This document shows positions 52,265 through 60,718 of a stretch of 64,000 nt of DNA, piece after piece; position 1 is the first letter of the stretch, and each line of letters opens with the position of its first letter. The notes below the pieces were generated by a model. It ran no database searches and was not told the DNA's origin. It was given only the letters and a program-made list of their open reading frames with translations. A program made the position numbers and the translations under genes. Source of the DNA: Streptomyces alboniger (lineage in GTDB: Bacteria; Actinomycetota; Actinomycetes; Streptomycetales; Streptomycetaceae); assembly GCF_008704395.1 (NCBI RefSeq), contig NZ_CP023695.1, positions 558,001-622,000 of the forward strand, in the 5' to 3' direction.

Positions 52265-52340
52265 GCCCCTGTAGCTCAGCGGATAGAGCACGTGCCTTCT
52301 AAGCGCTTGGCCGCAGGTTCGAGTCCTGCCTGGGGCGCCA
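52265..52340 (+). tRNA. tRNA-Arg, anticodon UCU
   Basis: A 76-nt cloverleaf with encoded CCA. The acceptor GCCCCTG pairs with CTGGGGC (one T-T mismatch), the D arm is GCTC/GAGC, the anticodon loop CTTCTAA places TCT at 52298-52300, and the T arm is GCAGG-TTCGAGT-CCTGC. It reads the rare AGA codon. The 3' end is a typical integration target for actinomycete elements, and an element-type pseudogene follows directly. Confidence 0.95.
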
Positions 52341-52376
52341 CTGACGTCACGTCAGGTCGGCCGCGTTTTGCCTGAT

Positions 52377-53167
52377 TTGCCCCGACTCGAGAGGCGGATC
52401 ATCCACCACCCTTCTCTCAGGAGTACCTCATCCGCCACCCTCTCCATCGCTTCCCTTGACGGAGCCGGTGCCGGTGTACGCAGCCGACCCCGGCGACCAT
52501 GAGGCCCTGCTGGACACGTTCCTGGAAGAGCAGGGCGAGTGGCAGAAGTACCGCACCTGGGAAGACTCCACGACCATCGCGAACCACGAGTCCCTGACGC
52601 TGCGCGCGATCTTCGACCACGACGCCGAAAACCGCGAGACCAAGTGGACCTTCGCCGCGTACGAGACGCCGGTCAGTGACCGCCTCTGGCACGGCACGGG
52701 CACCGCCTCCACACCGACCGCGGTCGTAAGCGCACTGCCGACGCGATAGCCGCCGAAAACGCATGGAGCAGCCCCCCCCTTCCCCCGCCATCACTGAGGC
52801 GACGGAGCCGCTCGCCGACGCGGAGTGGAAGCACACCATCGACGGGCGCTACCTCACCTGGGAAGCCCACGGCCCTCAGGAAGGCGGCGTACAGTTCGAC
52901 GCCTTCGCCTCCCAGAGGCCCAACAGCCCCCTCCCGACCTGGACCATCTGGGGCGGCCACACCGCCCACCAACCGGCCTGGGCACTCCAACTCTCCGCAA
53001 ACACCCCCGCGGACCTGGTGCAGTACATCACCTTCGAAATGGCCGAGGGCTCAGCCCGCCGCCTCATACATCCAGCAGCTGACGGCCTGGCGCTCCGCAC
53101 CACGCTAGTCCCGGCTCCGGTGGCCAAAGCGACCCCGGACACTCGCCTTCCCGGCCACGGCCGATGA
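52377..53167 (+). pseudogene. DUF317-family gene broken by several frameshifts
   Basis: Coherent protein sequence runs through three frames: 'PRLERRIIHHPS' (from about 52377), 'EYLIRHPLHRFP', then 'TEPVPVYAADPGDHEALLDT' to 'TPTAVVSAL' (52456-52730). A change of frame at about 52735 gives 'DAIAAENAWSS', followed by 'PLADAEWKHTIDGRYLTWEA' to about 53100. The two W-x-F/W-x-I blocks ('TKWTFAAYETP' and 'PTWTIWGGHTA') are the DUF317 repeats found in Streptomyces plasmids and integrative elements. At least three indels make it a pseudogene and a likely remnant of an element once integrated at tRNA-Arg. Confidence 0.75.
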
Positions 53168-53259
53168 AGCCCGACCCTGCACAGGACTCCGCCTCCCCGC
53201 CAATCCGGCGCGGTGAGGACGGACGCGTCCTCCAGCACTTCGGTTGCATGCGGCTACCC
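53168..53259 (+). promoter_or_regulatory. Probable leader end of CRISPR array 1
   Basis: Short sequence between the DUF317 pseudogene and the first clear repeat. GCGCGGTGAGGAC at 53202-53214 resembles the 3' end of a repeat and would be followed by a 45-nt spacer-like stretch, so a degenerate repeat may precede repeat 1. The array promoter is expected here or just upstream, because the repeat orientation places the leader on this side. Confidence 0.35.
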
Positions 53260-54014
53260 GTTGCGACCCCTCGTGGGGTCGATGAGGACTGGTCGTCGTC
53301 GCTGTCCGGGCGCCCGCGCTCATTCCCGGTTGTGACCCCTCGTAGAGTCGATGAGAACGATCTGTCCACCCGCCTGCGGATTCCCGGTGCTCACATTGTG
53401 ACCCCTCGTAGGGGCGATGAAGACTCCGGAAGACTGCGCACCCGCCGGTACGGCCAGGTGTTGTGACCCCTCGTAGGATCGATGAGGACCGCCGCCACCG
53501 GAGTCGCCTTCTACCGCATCCGCCGGTTGCGTCCCCTCTTAGGGGCGATGAGGACTCTTCGCGGCCGTCGCGCTCCAGGCCGCCGACATGATGTTGTGAC
53601 CCCTCGTAGGGGAGATGAGGACCCGCCGGGGTGCGCAGGCCGCGCAGCTCAGCCATCAGGTTGTGACCCCTCGCAGGGTCGATGAGGACCTGGCCCGCGC
53701 GGCCGCCGCCCTGTGGCCGACGTTGTTGTGACCCCTCGTAGGGCCGATGAAGACACGCCTTCCGCGAAGTCGGGATCAAGGTGGTCACGCTGTTGTGACC
53801 CCTCGTAGGGCCGATGAGGACTGGCCGTCGCCGCCCTCGGGTTCGCCCTTTCGTAGTTGTGACCCCTCGTAGGGGCGATGAGGACGCGAGGAATTCGAGG
53901 CGCACCTCGGCGAGCTCGACCTGTTGAGACCCCTCGAAGGGTCGATGAGGACAGCCAGGGCCGGGCCGTCTCTCCCCGGGACTACGCGTTGTGACCCCTC
54001 GAAGGGGCGATGAC
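53260..54014 (+). CRISPR. CRISPR array 1: 12 repeats, 11 spacers
   Basis: Thirty-nucleotide repeats begin GTTGTGACCCCTCG and end GATGAGGAC, starting at 53260, 53329, 53395, 53460, 53526, 53593, 53660, 53725, 53792, 53856, 53923 and 53988. Spacers are 34-39 nt. The stem CCCCT-CGT-AGGGG is the expected Cas6 recognition hairpin, and cleavage after it would leave the 8-nt tag ATGAGGAC. The last repeat is truncated after GATGAC, which marks the trailer and shows transcription rightward toward the cas genes. Several repeats carry one to four substitutions. Confidence 0.95.
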
Positions 54015-54321
54015 TGGCATGAAGATTTCAAGATCGCGAGCGCTCCCAGGGCCTACCTGGAGCGGCTAGCGGCAGACCGTACCCCACTCCTTTGGGAACT
54101 CACACATACGCGACCGCTACCGACCACTTATGCCTGCATTTGGCCACCTCCACTGCCGTTGTCAGTGGCCGCTGATAGACCTTCAACTTCGGGCCACGGC
54201 CGATGAGTTGGCTGTGATAGGCATGCCGGTATCTCGATTTCCGCAGAGAGATTTCACGTACCGAAATTGGCATCCCTTTGCGGACACACACGTGTCCGCT
54301 GACCAGCAGGAAGGGGGGAAT
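54015..54321. promoter_or_regulatory. cas operon promoter region with two dyads
   Basis: 307 bp, noticeably less GC-rich than the surroundings. A perfect dyad GCGGACAC-ACAC-GTGTCCGC lies at 54280-54299, just before the AAGGGGGG ribosome site of cas6. A second dyad, CCACTG/CAGTGG, spans 54150-54168. The first is positioned to act as an operator or as a structure in the leader mRNA. Confidence 0.55.
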
Positions 54322-55080
54322 ATGCGTCTCCGCGTCCACGTCAGCACAAGGGCACGGGAGATCCCGTGGGACCAGGTCATGGCACCTGGCCGCGCCATCG
54401 TCTACACCGCACTCGCACGTCAGGCACCACAGCTCGGCGCTAAGGTCCACGACGGCGGATGGGGGCCACATCGCATGGCGCCCTTCGGTCACAGCACCCC
54501 GGGGTTCCCTGGAGCTCCTCGGATCAAGGGCACTTACGTGGCCGGGGGGAGCGGCACCGTCGAGTTCGGAAGCCCTGTAGGCGAGATTATCGAAGCGCTT
54601 GCCAAGGACTTCGCGACGATTCCCCTCCTGGACTGGGGCGGCGTGGCGCTGAACATCAACGCCGTGACACGCCTCGTTCCGCCGGCCTTCGCCTCCGGCC
54701 GGGCGCGGTTCCGCACCGTCAACCCCATCGCCGTCAAGAGCGAGGTGACGCGGGCACCCGACGGCAGCCGGAGAGGAGGGACGTGGGTCCTTCCGGGCGA
54801 GACGGGATTTGACGTCGCTCTGAGTCACAGCCTTCACCGAAAGGCGGAGACCTTCGACTGCGGCTCGGCGTCTCTAGAGGCCATTACCTGGATCGGGCCC
54901 CAGCGGTCCTTCTCGGTCGTCGGCCACGGCACGACTACCTCAGGCCCGGTGCGCTGGGGGAAGAAGACCGGCGCGGCTGTGGAGGTCGACGTGTCGGGGG
55001 CGCCTGCGGCGCTCCAGGCCCTGTGGTCCTGTGGCATCGGTGGAGCGACGTCGGCTGGTTTTGGCTGGGTGAGGTCCTGA
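54322..55080 (+). CDS. cas6: CRISPR repeat endoribonuclease Cas6
   Basis: 252 residues from the ATG at 54322. The C-terminal 'ALWSCGIGGATSAGFGWVRS' is the diagnostic glycine-rich loop of Cas6, and the two ferredoxin-like folds fit the length. It cuts precursor crRNA at the base of the repeat hairpin. Histidines in the N-terminal half, for example in 'GPHRMAPFGHS' near residues 50-60, are candidate catalytic residues. First gene of the cas operon; its stop overlaps the next start (TGATG). Confidence 0.92.
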   Translation: MRLRVHVSTRAREIPWDQVMAPGRAIVYTALARQAPQLGAKVHDGGWGPHRMAPFGHSTPGFPGAPRIKGTYVAGGSGTVEFGSPVGEIIEALAKDFATIPLLDWGGVALNINAVTRLVPPAFASGRARFRTVNPIAVKSEVTRAPDGSRRGGTWVLPGETGFDVALSHSLHRKAETFDCGSASLEAITWIGPQRSFSVVGHGTTTSGPVRWGKKTGAAVEVDVSGAPAALQALWSCGIGGATSAGFGWVRS

Positions 55081-56465
55081 TGACGACCACCACCGCCCAG
55101 GACGAACTCCGGCTCACCGCACATCCTCTGCAACGTTCGGGCGCCTACGCCATCGCCACCCTCGCCAGAGCAGCTCACCCGGAGACAGTCACCGGCGACC
55201 AGTTCCATCAGGTCGTCCAGCGCATGATCGACGACCTCATCGCTGCCAGCACCGTCGTCAAGGGCAGCGCCGGCTGGTACCTCAAGGGCGTCTCGTACAC
55301 GCTGTGGCCCAACTGCGCCCTGCACTACAAGAGCAAGTGCACAGCTGAGGGGATCACCGCCTGGCGCACGGCACCTCCGGTCGAGGAGTGGCCCGGCGCG
55401 CCGTGCTCGCTGTGCGGAAGGCCAGCCTGCGCCTGGTACGGGAACGTCGACATCCCCCTGGGGGCCAGCGTCGAGCACCGCAACACCACCGCCCCCGACC
55501 ATCAGGGCAATCCGCTGTGCTTTCCCTGCGTCAGCAGCTTCCACTCTCTGCCCTACGCGTTCACCGCGGGCGGTGGTCTCCTGCAAGGCGTCCATTCGTG
55601 GGATGAGCGGTTCATGGCTCGCGCCACCCGCAGCGCGGTGCCCGTCAACTGCCGGAGCATGGCCGTCCGGGGCGACCTTAAACGAGGCGGTGGCGCGTTC
55701 GCGGTCGAGCTCACCGCCCTGCGGACGCTGCGCTGGTGGGACCGCCGTATCACCGCCGGGGTCCAGTGCATCCAGTTCAGCAACAGCACCAGGGATATGA
55801 AGTTCCAGGTCGAGGACATGAACCAGGCCCTCGCCGAGTGGCTGCGGACAACCGCCTCGGACTCCCAGCGCCGCACCGGATTCCGGTACCTGGCTGAAAG
55901 TCAGGCCACCGCCAAGGTTCCGGGACTGCGCATGCTCGCCTGGCGAGCCTTCAACCGGCCTGAACAGATCCCCTATCGGGCCACCGCCTGGCTCCGCGAC
56001 CAGATCACCGACACCGGCGGCATCCCGGCCTCGGTTCCGCATCTCACCCCCCTCATCCGCTCCTACCTCACGGAGGTCCTGCACGTGCTAGAGAAGGAGG
56101 TCGGGCACGTCACCACCATCGCCCGCCGTATCGCCGACGTCGTCGCCACCGACGACGACAAGCGCCTCAAGAAGTTCGTCGTCGCCACGCGCAGGCCCAA
56201 CGACCTCAAGAGTTGGCTGCGCAGCGAGATCGCCGACTGGGTCAAGAAGCGCCCCGCCGACGCCGCGAACTCCCCCTTTATCAGCGTCCCCCAGTGGCGA
56301 ACGCTCTTCGACTCCGGCAACAGCTCCTGGAGCGCCCGCGAACTCCTCTTCGTCGCCGTCTTCGAGGAACTCTGCGCCCGCGGAGCCACGCTCGAGGCCA
56401 CCGACGAAACGACCACCGACGACGACTTCAAGACCCTCGACACGAACGACCAGGAAGAGAGCTGA
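55080..56465 (+). CDS. cas8: Type I-B Cascade large subunit Cas8 (Cst1-like, CXXC-CXXC)
   Basis: 461 residues. A zinc-ribbon-like pair is visible: C-S-L-C near 110-113, followed by C-F-P-C near 147-150, the hallmark of the Cst1/CXXC-CXXC Cas8 group. Otherwise divergent, as is usual for Cas8. It should recognise the PAM and recruit Cas3 in the Cascade complex. The position between cas6 and cas7 supports the call. The C-terminus ends in an acidic low-complexity tail. Confidence 0.85.
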   Translation: MTTTTAQDELRLTAHPLQRSGAYAIATLARAAHPETVTGDQFHQVVQRMIDDLIAASTVVKGSAGWYLKGVSYTLWPNCALHYKSKCTAEGITAWRTAPPVEEWPGAPCSLCGRPACAWYGNVDIPLGASVEHRNTTAPDHQGNPLCFPCVSSFHSLPYAFTAGGGLLQGVHSWDERFMARATRSAVPVNCRSMAVRGDLKRGGGAFAVELTALRTLRWWDRRITAGVQCIQFSNSTRDMKFQVEDMNQALAEWLRTTASDSQRRTGFRYLAESQATAKVPGLRMLAWRAFNRPEQIPYRATAWLRDQITDTGGIPASVPHLTPLIRSYLTEVLHVLEKEVGHVTTIARRIADVVATDDDKRLKKFVVATRRPNDLKSWLRSEIADWVKKRPADAANSPFISVPQWRTLFDSGNSSWSARELLFVAVFEELCARGATLEATDETTTDDDFKTLDTNDQEES

Positions 56466-56467
56466 CC

Positions 56468-57496
56468 ATGAGCGTGTACCTCACCGGCAAGGCCGTCCTC
56501 GACATCCAGGCCGGCGCCCCCAACAACGGGCGCGGCACCGCCGACCAGGGCAACGTCACCCCGGTCAAGCAACACCGCACCGGTGGCAAGACCTACCCCT
56601 ACGGATCTGCGCAGTGGTGGCGCCGCATGCTCAGGGACAGCTTCCCCGACACCGATACGCCCTCACCCATCATCATCAACGGCAAGGACGCCAAGCAGCA
56701 GTCCTACACCTCCGGCCGCCCCGACCGGCACACCGACGACGACCTCTTCGGCTACATGGCCGCCACCAAGTCTGCCCAGCACATGCGGGACACCGTGTTG
56801 TCCACGGGCACCTTCGTCTCCGTCGCCCCGGAACGGCCCACCCGCGATTTCTGCACCATGAGCCGGGGCCTGCCAACCGGCGCCAACCCCATCCTGCACG
56901 AGCACGAGTTCTACACCGCAGCGCTCCAAGGGGACCTGCGCCTTGACCTGTTGCGGGTCGGCTTCTTCGAACAGGAAGGCAGGGTCCGCAAGGCGGCCCT
57001 CTCCGACGAGGCAGTCAAGGAAGCCCTCCGAGCCGGTTGTGTCGAAGTCACCCGCCGAGGCAACACCGGCATCCTGCTGCCCATCGAGGAGCGCCGTCGA
57101 CGCGTGGGCTTGCTGCTGCGCACGCTGGCCTCGATGCACGGCGGAGCCAGTGGTGCAGCGCACTACGGCGACCGGACACCAGCCCTGATCCTCCTGGCTC
57201 CGATCCAGGGAGGGAACCAGCCGTTCACCCGGATCCTGGCACCGGTCGAGGGAGAGATCCGATTCTTCCCGGACACCCTCCGTGAGGAAATTGCAGCCTG
57301 GGCCGATGTCCTCGACGGGACGGTGCACCTGGGCTGGGCCCCGGGCTTCCTCGGCGACCAGCGCGAGAGCGCTCGCGCCGAACTGGACGATCTGATCACA
57401 GCCGGCCGTCTGATCATCGACCACCCCCGCGTCGTCCTGACGAACCTCGCCCAGGCCATCGAGACCGGCCATCACGACACCTGGTTCCAGGACTAA
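56468..57496 (+). CDS. cas7: Cascade backbone subunit Cas7 (Cst2/DevR type)
   Basis: 342 residues. The N-terminal 'VYLTGKAVLDIQAGAPNNGR' and 'TYPYGSAQWWRRMLRDSF' are characteristic of the Cst2/DevR Cas7 family of subtype I-B. Several copies line the crRNA spacer. Starts two bases after the cas8 stop. A 108-bp gap to cas5 follows, longer than other spacings in the operon and possibly holding an internal promoter or a processing site. Confidence 0.92.
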   Translation: MSVYLTGKAVLDIQAGAPNNGRGTADQGNVTPVKQHRTGGKTYPYGSAQWWRRMLRDSFPDTDTPSPIIINGKDAKQQSYTSGRPDRHTDDDLFGYMAATKSAQHMRDTVLSTGTFVSVAPERPTRDFCTMSRGLPTGANPILHEHEFYTAALQGDLRLDLLRVGFFEQEGRVRKAALSDEAVKEALRAGCVEVTRRGNTGILLPIEERRRRVGLLLRTLASMHGGASGAAHYGDRTPALILLAPIQGGNQPFTRILAPVEGEIRFFPDTLREEIAAWADVLDGTVHLGWAPGFLGDQRESARAELDDLITAGRLIIDHPRVVLTNLAQAIETGHHDTWFQD

Positions 57497-57604
57497 GCCC
57501 CCCACTCATCCGCCCCATAGGGTCCCAGCGCCTGATCCGGCTCCCTCCCCGCAGCCCCGTACCCGGCCGGAAGACCAGCTCACCAGGAACAGCCAGGAGA
57601 ACCC

Positions 57605-58282
57605 GTGGCACCTGCCGAAGCCCTCGAGATCACCGTCACCGCGCCCATCGCCAGCTTCCGCAACCCTCTTTACCAAGGCATGCAAGTCGGCCTTCCCTGT
57701 CCTCCCCCAAGCACCGTCGGCGGCATGCTCGCCGCCACCGTCGGCACCTGGGACAAAGTCCCCGAGAATACACGGTTCGCCATGACCTTCACGGCAAAAG
57801 GCTCCGGCACAGACCTGGAGAGCTACCACCCTGCCTCCGCCAAACCTGCCTACCGCAACGCCACCATCAAGGACCGCGATTTCCTCACCCACATCACCCT
57901 CACCACCTGGCTGACCGCCGAACTCGACATGTGGGAGGCCGCCATCCGGACCCCCGTCTGGCCACTGCACCTGGGACGCTCCCAGGACCTCGCCAGCGCA
58001 CGCACCCGCCGCGTCCACCTCACCGAGCAACGCAGCGGACCCCAGGGCCACGCCGTCATCCCCCACACCACCCCTGCAGATCCACTCACCACCGACAACG
58101 GTGAACAGATGCGGCTCCCCACCTCCATCTCCTTCAATCGAGCCCGCACCAAGTGGGATATCTACCGCTACGCCAGCACCGGCACGGACGCCGCCATCGA
58201 CGCCGACTACGTCACAGAAACCGGCCAGGCTCTGATCCTGCTCCCCCCAGCCCACCCCGTACACGCCGCGGCCCAAGGATGA
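57605..58282 (+). CDS. cas5: Cascade subunit Cas5
   Basis: 225 residues from a GTG at 57605. The N-terminal 'ITVTAPIASFRNPLYQGMQV' and 'PPPSTVGGMLAATVG' match the RAMP-type Cas5 of subtype I-B (Cas5t/DevS), which caps the 5' tag of the crRNA. The stop overlaps the cas3 start (ATGA). Confidence 0.9.
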   Translation: MAPAEALEITVTAPIASFRNPLYQGMQVGLPCPPPSTVGGMLAATVGTWDKVPENTRFAMTFTAKGSGTDLESYHPASAKPAYRNATIKDRDFLTHITLTTWLTAELDMWEAAIRTPVWPLHLGRSQDLASARTRRVHLTEQRSGPQGHAVIPHTTPADPLTTDNGEQMRLPTSISFNRARTKWDIYRYASTGTDAAIDADYVTETGQALILLPPAHPVHAAAQG

Positions 58283-60669
58283 ACATGCACGACCGCCACT
58301 CGCTCCGCGCCAAGAGCCCCCGCGGCCAACGCGCCACGGGCGAGCTGCTCACCGACCACTCCCTGACAACGCTCCACCGCGCCAACACGGTCGCCGCCCG
58401 CATCGGACGCCTACCCATCGCACATCACCGCTTCGCACTCTGGTTACGGGCCGCCGCCCTTCTGCACGACACCGGCAAGGTCGCCTACGGCCTTCAGCGG
58501 CAGATCGGCAACACGCCTGAACCTGCCGAAATCTGGGGCGAGCGGCACGAGGTCCTGTCCCTCGGCTTCCTTCCCACCATCCTCGCCAAGCTCCCACGTG
58601 AAGAGCTCCTGTGGATCGCCACCGGCATCGTCACTCACCACCGCCCGCTGACCGGCGGCGAAGGCCGTCACCGCGCGCTCCTCGCCCTCTACGGGCGTGA
58701 CAGTGCAGAGGACTTCGCGCGAAAGTTCGGCCGCATCGACGCCAACGCCGTTCAGGACCTCACCAATTGGCTGCACACCACCGCCGTCACGGCCGGCCTG
58801 GCCTCACCTGGCCCGCCGCCCACGCTCACCGCCGAGAGGCTCCTGAAGGACACCCACACTCTCTTCGGTGAGCTCATGGACCGCTGGGAATGGCCACTGG
58901 ACTCCGAAGAGGACGCCGACGGGCTGACCGCCATACTCCTGCAAGGCGGCGTCACGATGGCCGACCGCATGGCCTCCGCCCACACGCCCGTGCACCGGGA
59001 TCACCCGCTCACCCCCGCATACCGGCAACGCCTCGAAGAACGTCTTCGAACCCACGGCCACGGCCTGCGCCCGCAACAAACTGAGGCCGCGCACACCACC
59101 GGTCACGTCTTCATCCGCGCATGGACCGGCTCCGGCAAGACCGAAGCCGCACTTCTGTGGGCGCTGCACAACCTTCACGACATGGCTGCCGCAGGCCAGG
59201 GCACCCCCCGCGTCTTCTACCTGCTGCCCTACCTTGCAGCGATCAACGCGATGGTCCGCCGTCTCGAAGAAGGAGAACTACAAGCCACAGGCCAAGTGGG
59301 CGTCTCCCACTCCCACGCCGCCTCCTACTACCTCAGCCGCGCCCTGAACGATGACTGCGCCAGCGACGCCGAGTCCCTCGCCGCCGCACGCAAATCCCTC
59401 GCCCAAGAGAACGCCACCCGCCTCTTTCGCGAGCTGATCCGGGTCGGAACCCCCTACCAGCCCCTGCGCGGCGCTCTGGCCGGCCCCGCCCACTCCAGCG
59501 CCCTCCTGGACGCCGCGAACTCCCTGTTCATCCTCGACGAACTGCACGCCTACGACCCGCGACGCCTCGGCATGATCCTCGCCATGATGAGCTTCTGGGA
59601 ACACCTCGGAGGACGCATCGCCATCGTCTCCGCCACCCTGCCCGACGCACTCCAGGAGGCCATCCAAACCGCTCTGGCCCAGCACGTACAGCTCATCCAG
59701 CCGCCGAAGGACACCGTCTTCCCCCGCCGGCACCGCCAGCTCACACGCGACAACGTCCTTGGTTCGGATGCAGCCATCACCGAGATGTCCGGCCGCATCG
59801 AGGCAGGAGAAGCACTCCTCGTCGTCGCCAACAACCGGCCCAACGCCCGTGCCCTCTACCGCAAGCTCGGAGGTATCGCCCGGCGCGTCCACCGCGAACG
59901 GGACGCGGCGATCATGCTGCACTCCCGCTACCGCCGCGACCACCGCGCGGCCATCGAAGACCGCATCCGCGCCCGCTACCGCAACGGCCACCCGGACCGG
60001 AAGGGCGGCGTCCTCGTCGCCACCCAAACCGTCGAGGTGTCACTCGACGTCGACTTCGACACCATCCACACCGCATGCGCCCCCATGGATGCCCTGTGCC
60101 AACGCTTCGGCCGCGTCAACCGCAGCGGCGCCAGACCACCGGCAGACGTCATCGTCCACGCCCCCAAGTACCTGCCCCGCCACGGCGAACCTGGCCTCTT
60201 CGCTGACGGGGTCTATCCCAAGGAACCGGTCGCCCTCGCCTGGCAGATACTTCGGCAGCACAGCGGAGAGGTCATCGATGAAGCCATGATCGGCACGTGG
60301 CTCAACCAGATCTACTCCAACATCCCAGGAAGCTGGGGCAACGCCTGGCGAGATGAACTCAACCAATCGAAGGACCAATTCACCCACGCATTCCTGACCT
60401 GGAGCGAGCCCTTCCGGGACCGCTCCACACTCAAGAACGACTTCGACGCAATGTTCGACGGAAAGGAGGCCATCCTCGCCGCCGACCGCCCCGAATACGA
60501 ATACCGCCTCACCATCGACGACGGACGACGACCAGGACGCCTCCTGGCGGAGGACCTCCTCATCCCCATCGCAGGCAACAACCGCACAACATGGGATGAA
60601 CAACTCGAAGTTGACATCATCGAAGCCGAATACGACGAAGAGAATGGCCTCGGCGCAATTCGCAACTGA
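58279..60669 (+). CDS. cas3: CRISPR nuclease-helicase Cas3
   Basis: 796 residues from the ATG at 58279. The HD nuclease domain (about 1-240) shows 'LLHDTGKV' (H63, D64), 'ERHEVLSL', 'VTHHRPL' and a late Asp in 'TMADRMAS'. The SF2 helicase follows, with Walker A in 'WTGSGKTE' (about 282-289), D-E-L-H near 420, 'QTVEVSLDVDFD' near 586 and the arginine-finger motif 'RFGRVNRSG' near 607. All catalytic residues appear present, so it should nick and degrade target DNA recruited by Cascade. It is the last gene of the operon; neither cas1, cas2 nor cas4 follows. Confidence 0.95.
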   Translation: MNMHDRHSLRAKSPRGQRATGELLTDHSLTTLHRANTVAARIGRLPIAHHRFALWLRAAALLHDTGKVAYGLQRQIGNTPEPAEIWGERHEVLSLGFLPTILAKLPREELLWIATGIVTHHRPLTGGEGRHRALLALYGRDSAEDFARKFGRIDANAVQDLTNWLHTTAVTAGLASPGPPPTLTAERLLKDTHTLFGELMDRWEWPLDSEEDADGLTAILLQGGVTMADRMASAHTPVHRDHPLTPAYRQRLEERLRTHGHGLRPQQTEAAHTTGHVFIRAWTGSGKTEAALLWALHNLHDMAAAGQGTPRVFYLLPYLAAINAMVRRLEEGELQATGQVGVSHSHAASYYLSRALNDDCASDAESLAAARKSLAQENATRLFRELIRVGTPYQPLRGALAGPAHSSALLDAANSLFILDELHAYDPRRLGMILAMMSFWEHLGGRIAIVSATLPDALQEAIQTALAQHVQLIQPPKDTVFPRRHRQLTRDNVLGSDAAITEMSGRIEAGEALLVVANNRPNARALYRKLGGIARRVHRERDAAIMLHSRYRRDHRAAIEDRIRARYRNGHPDRKGGVLVATQTVEVSLDVDFDTIHTACAPMDALCQRFGRVNRSGARPPADVIVHAPKYLPRHGEPGLFADGVYPKEPVALAWQILRQHSGEVIDEAMIGTWLNQIYSNIPGSWGNAWRDELNQSKDQFTHAFLTWSEPFRDRSTLKNDFDAMFDGKEAILAADRPEYEYRLTIDDGRRPGRLLAEDLLIPIAGNNRTTWDEQLEVDIIEAEYDEENGLGAIRN

Positions 60670-60718
60670 CCACAGCTCACGCCACGCCCCCCCGAGGCAA
60701 GCACCTTGAAAACTCCAT

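Noticed and set aside
52139..52375. Protein-coding frame across the tRNA
   Set aside because: The frame translates the tRNA-Arg cloverleaf itself (the 'AQRIEH...GSSPAWGA' pattern), a well-known false prediction.
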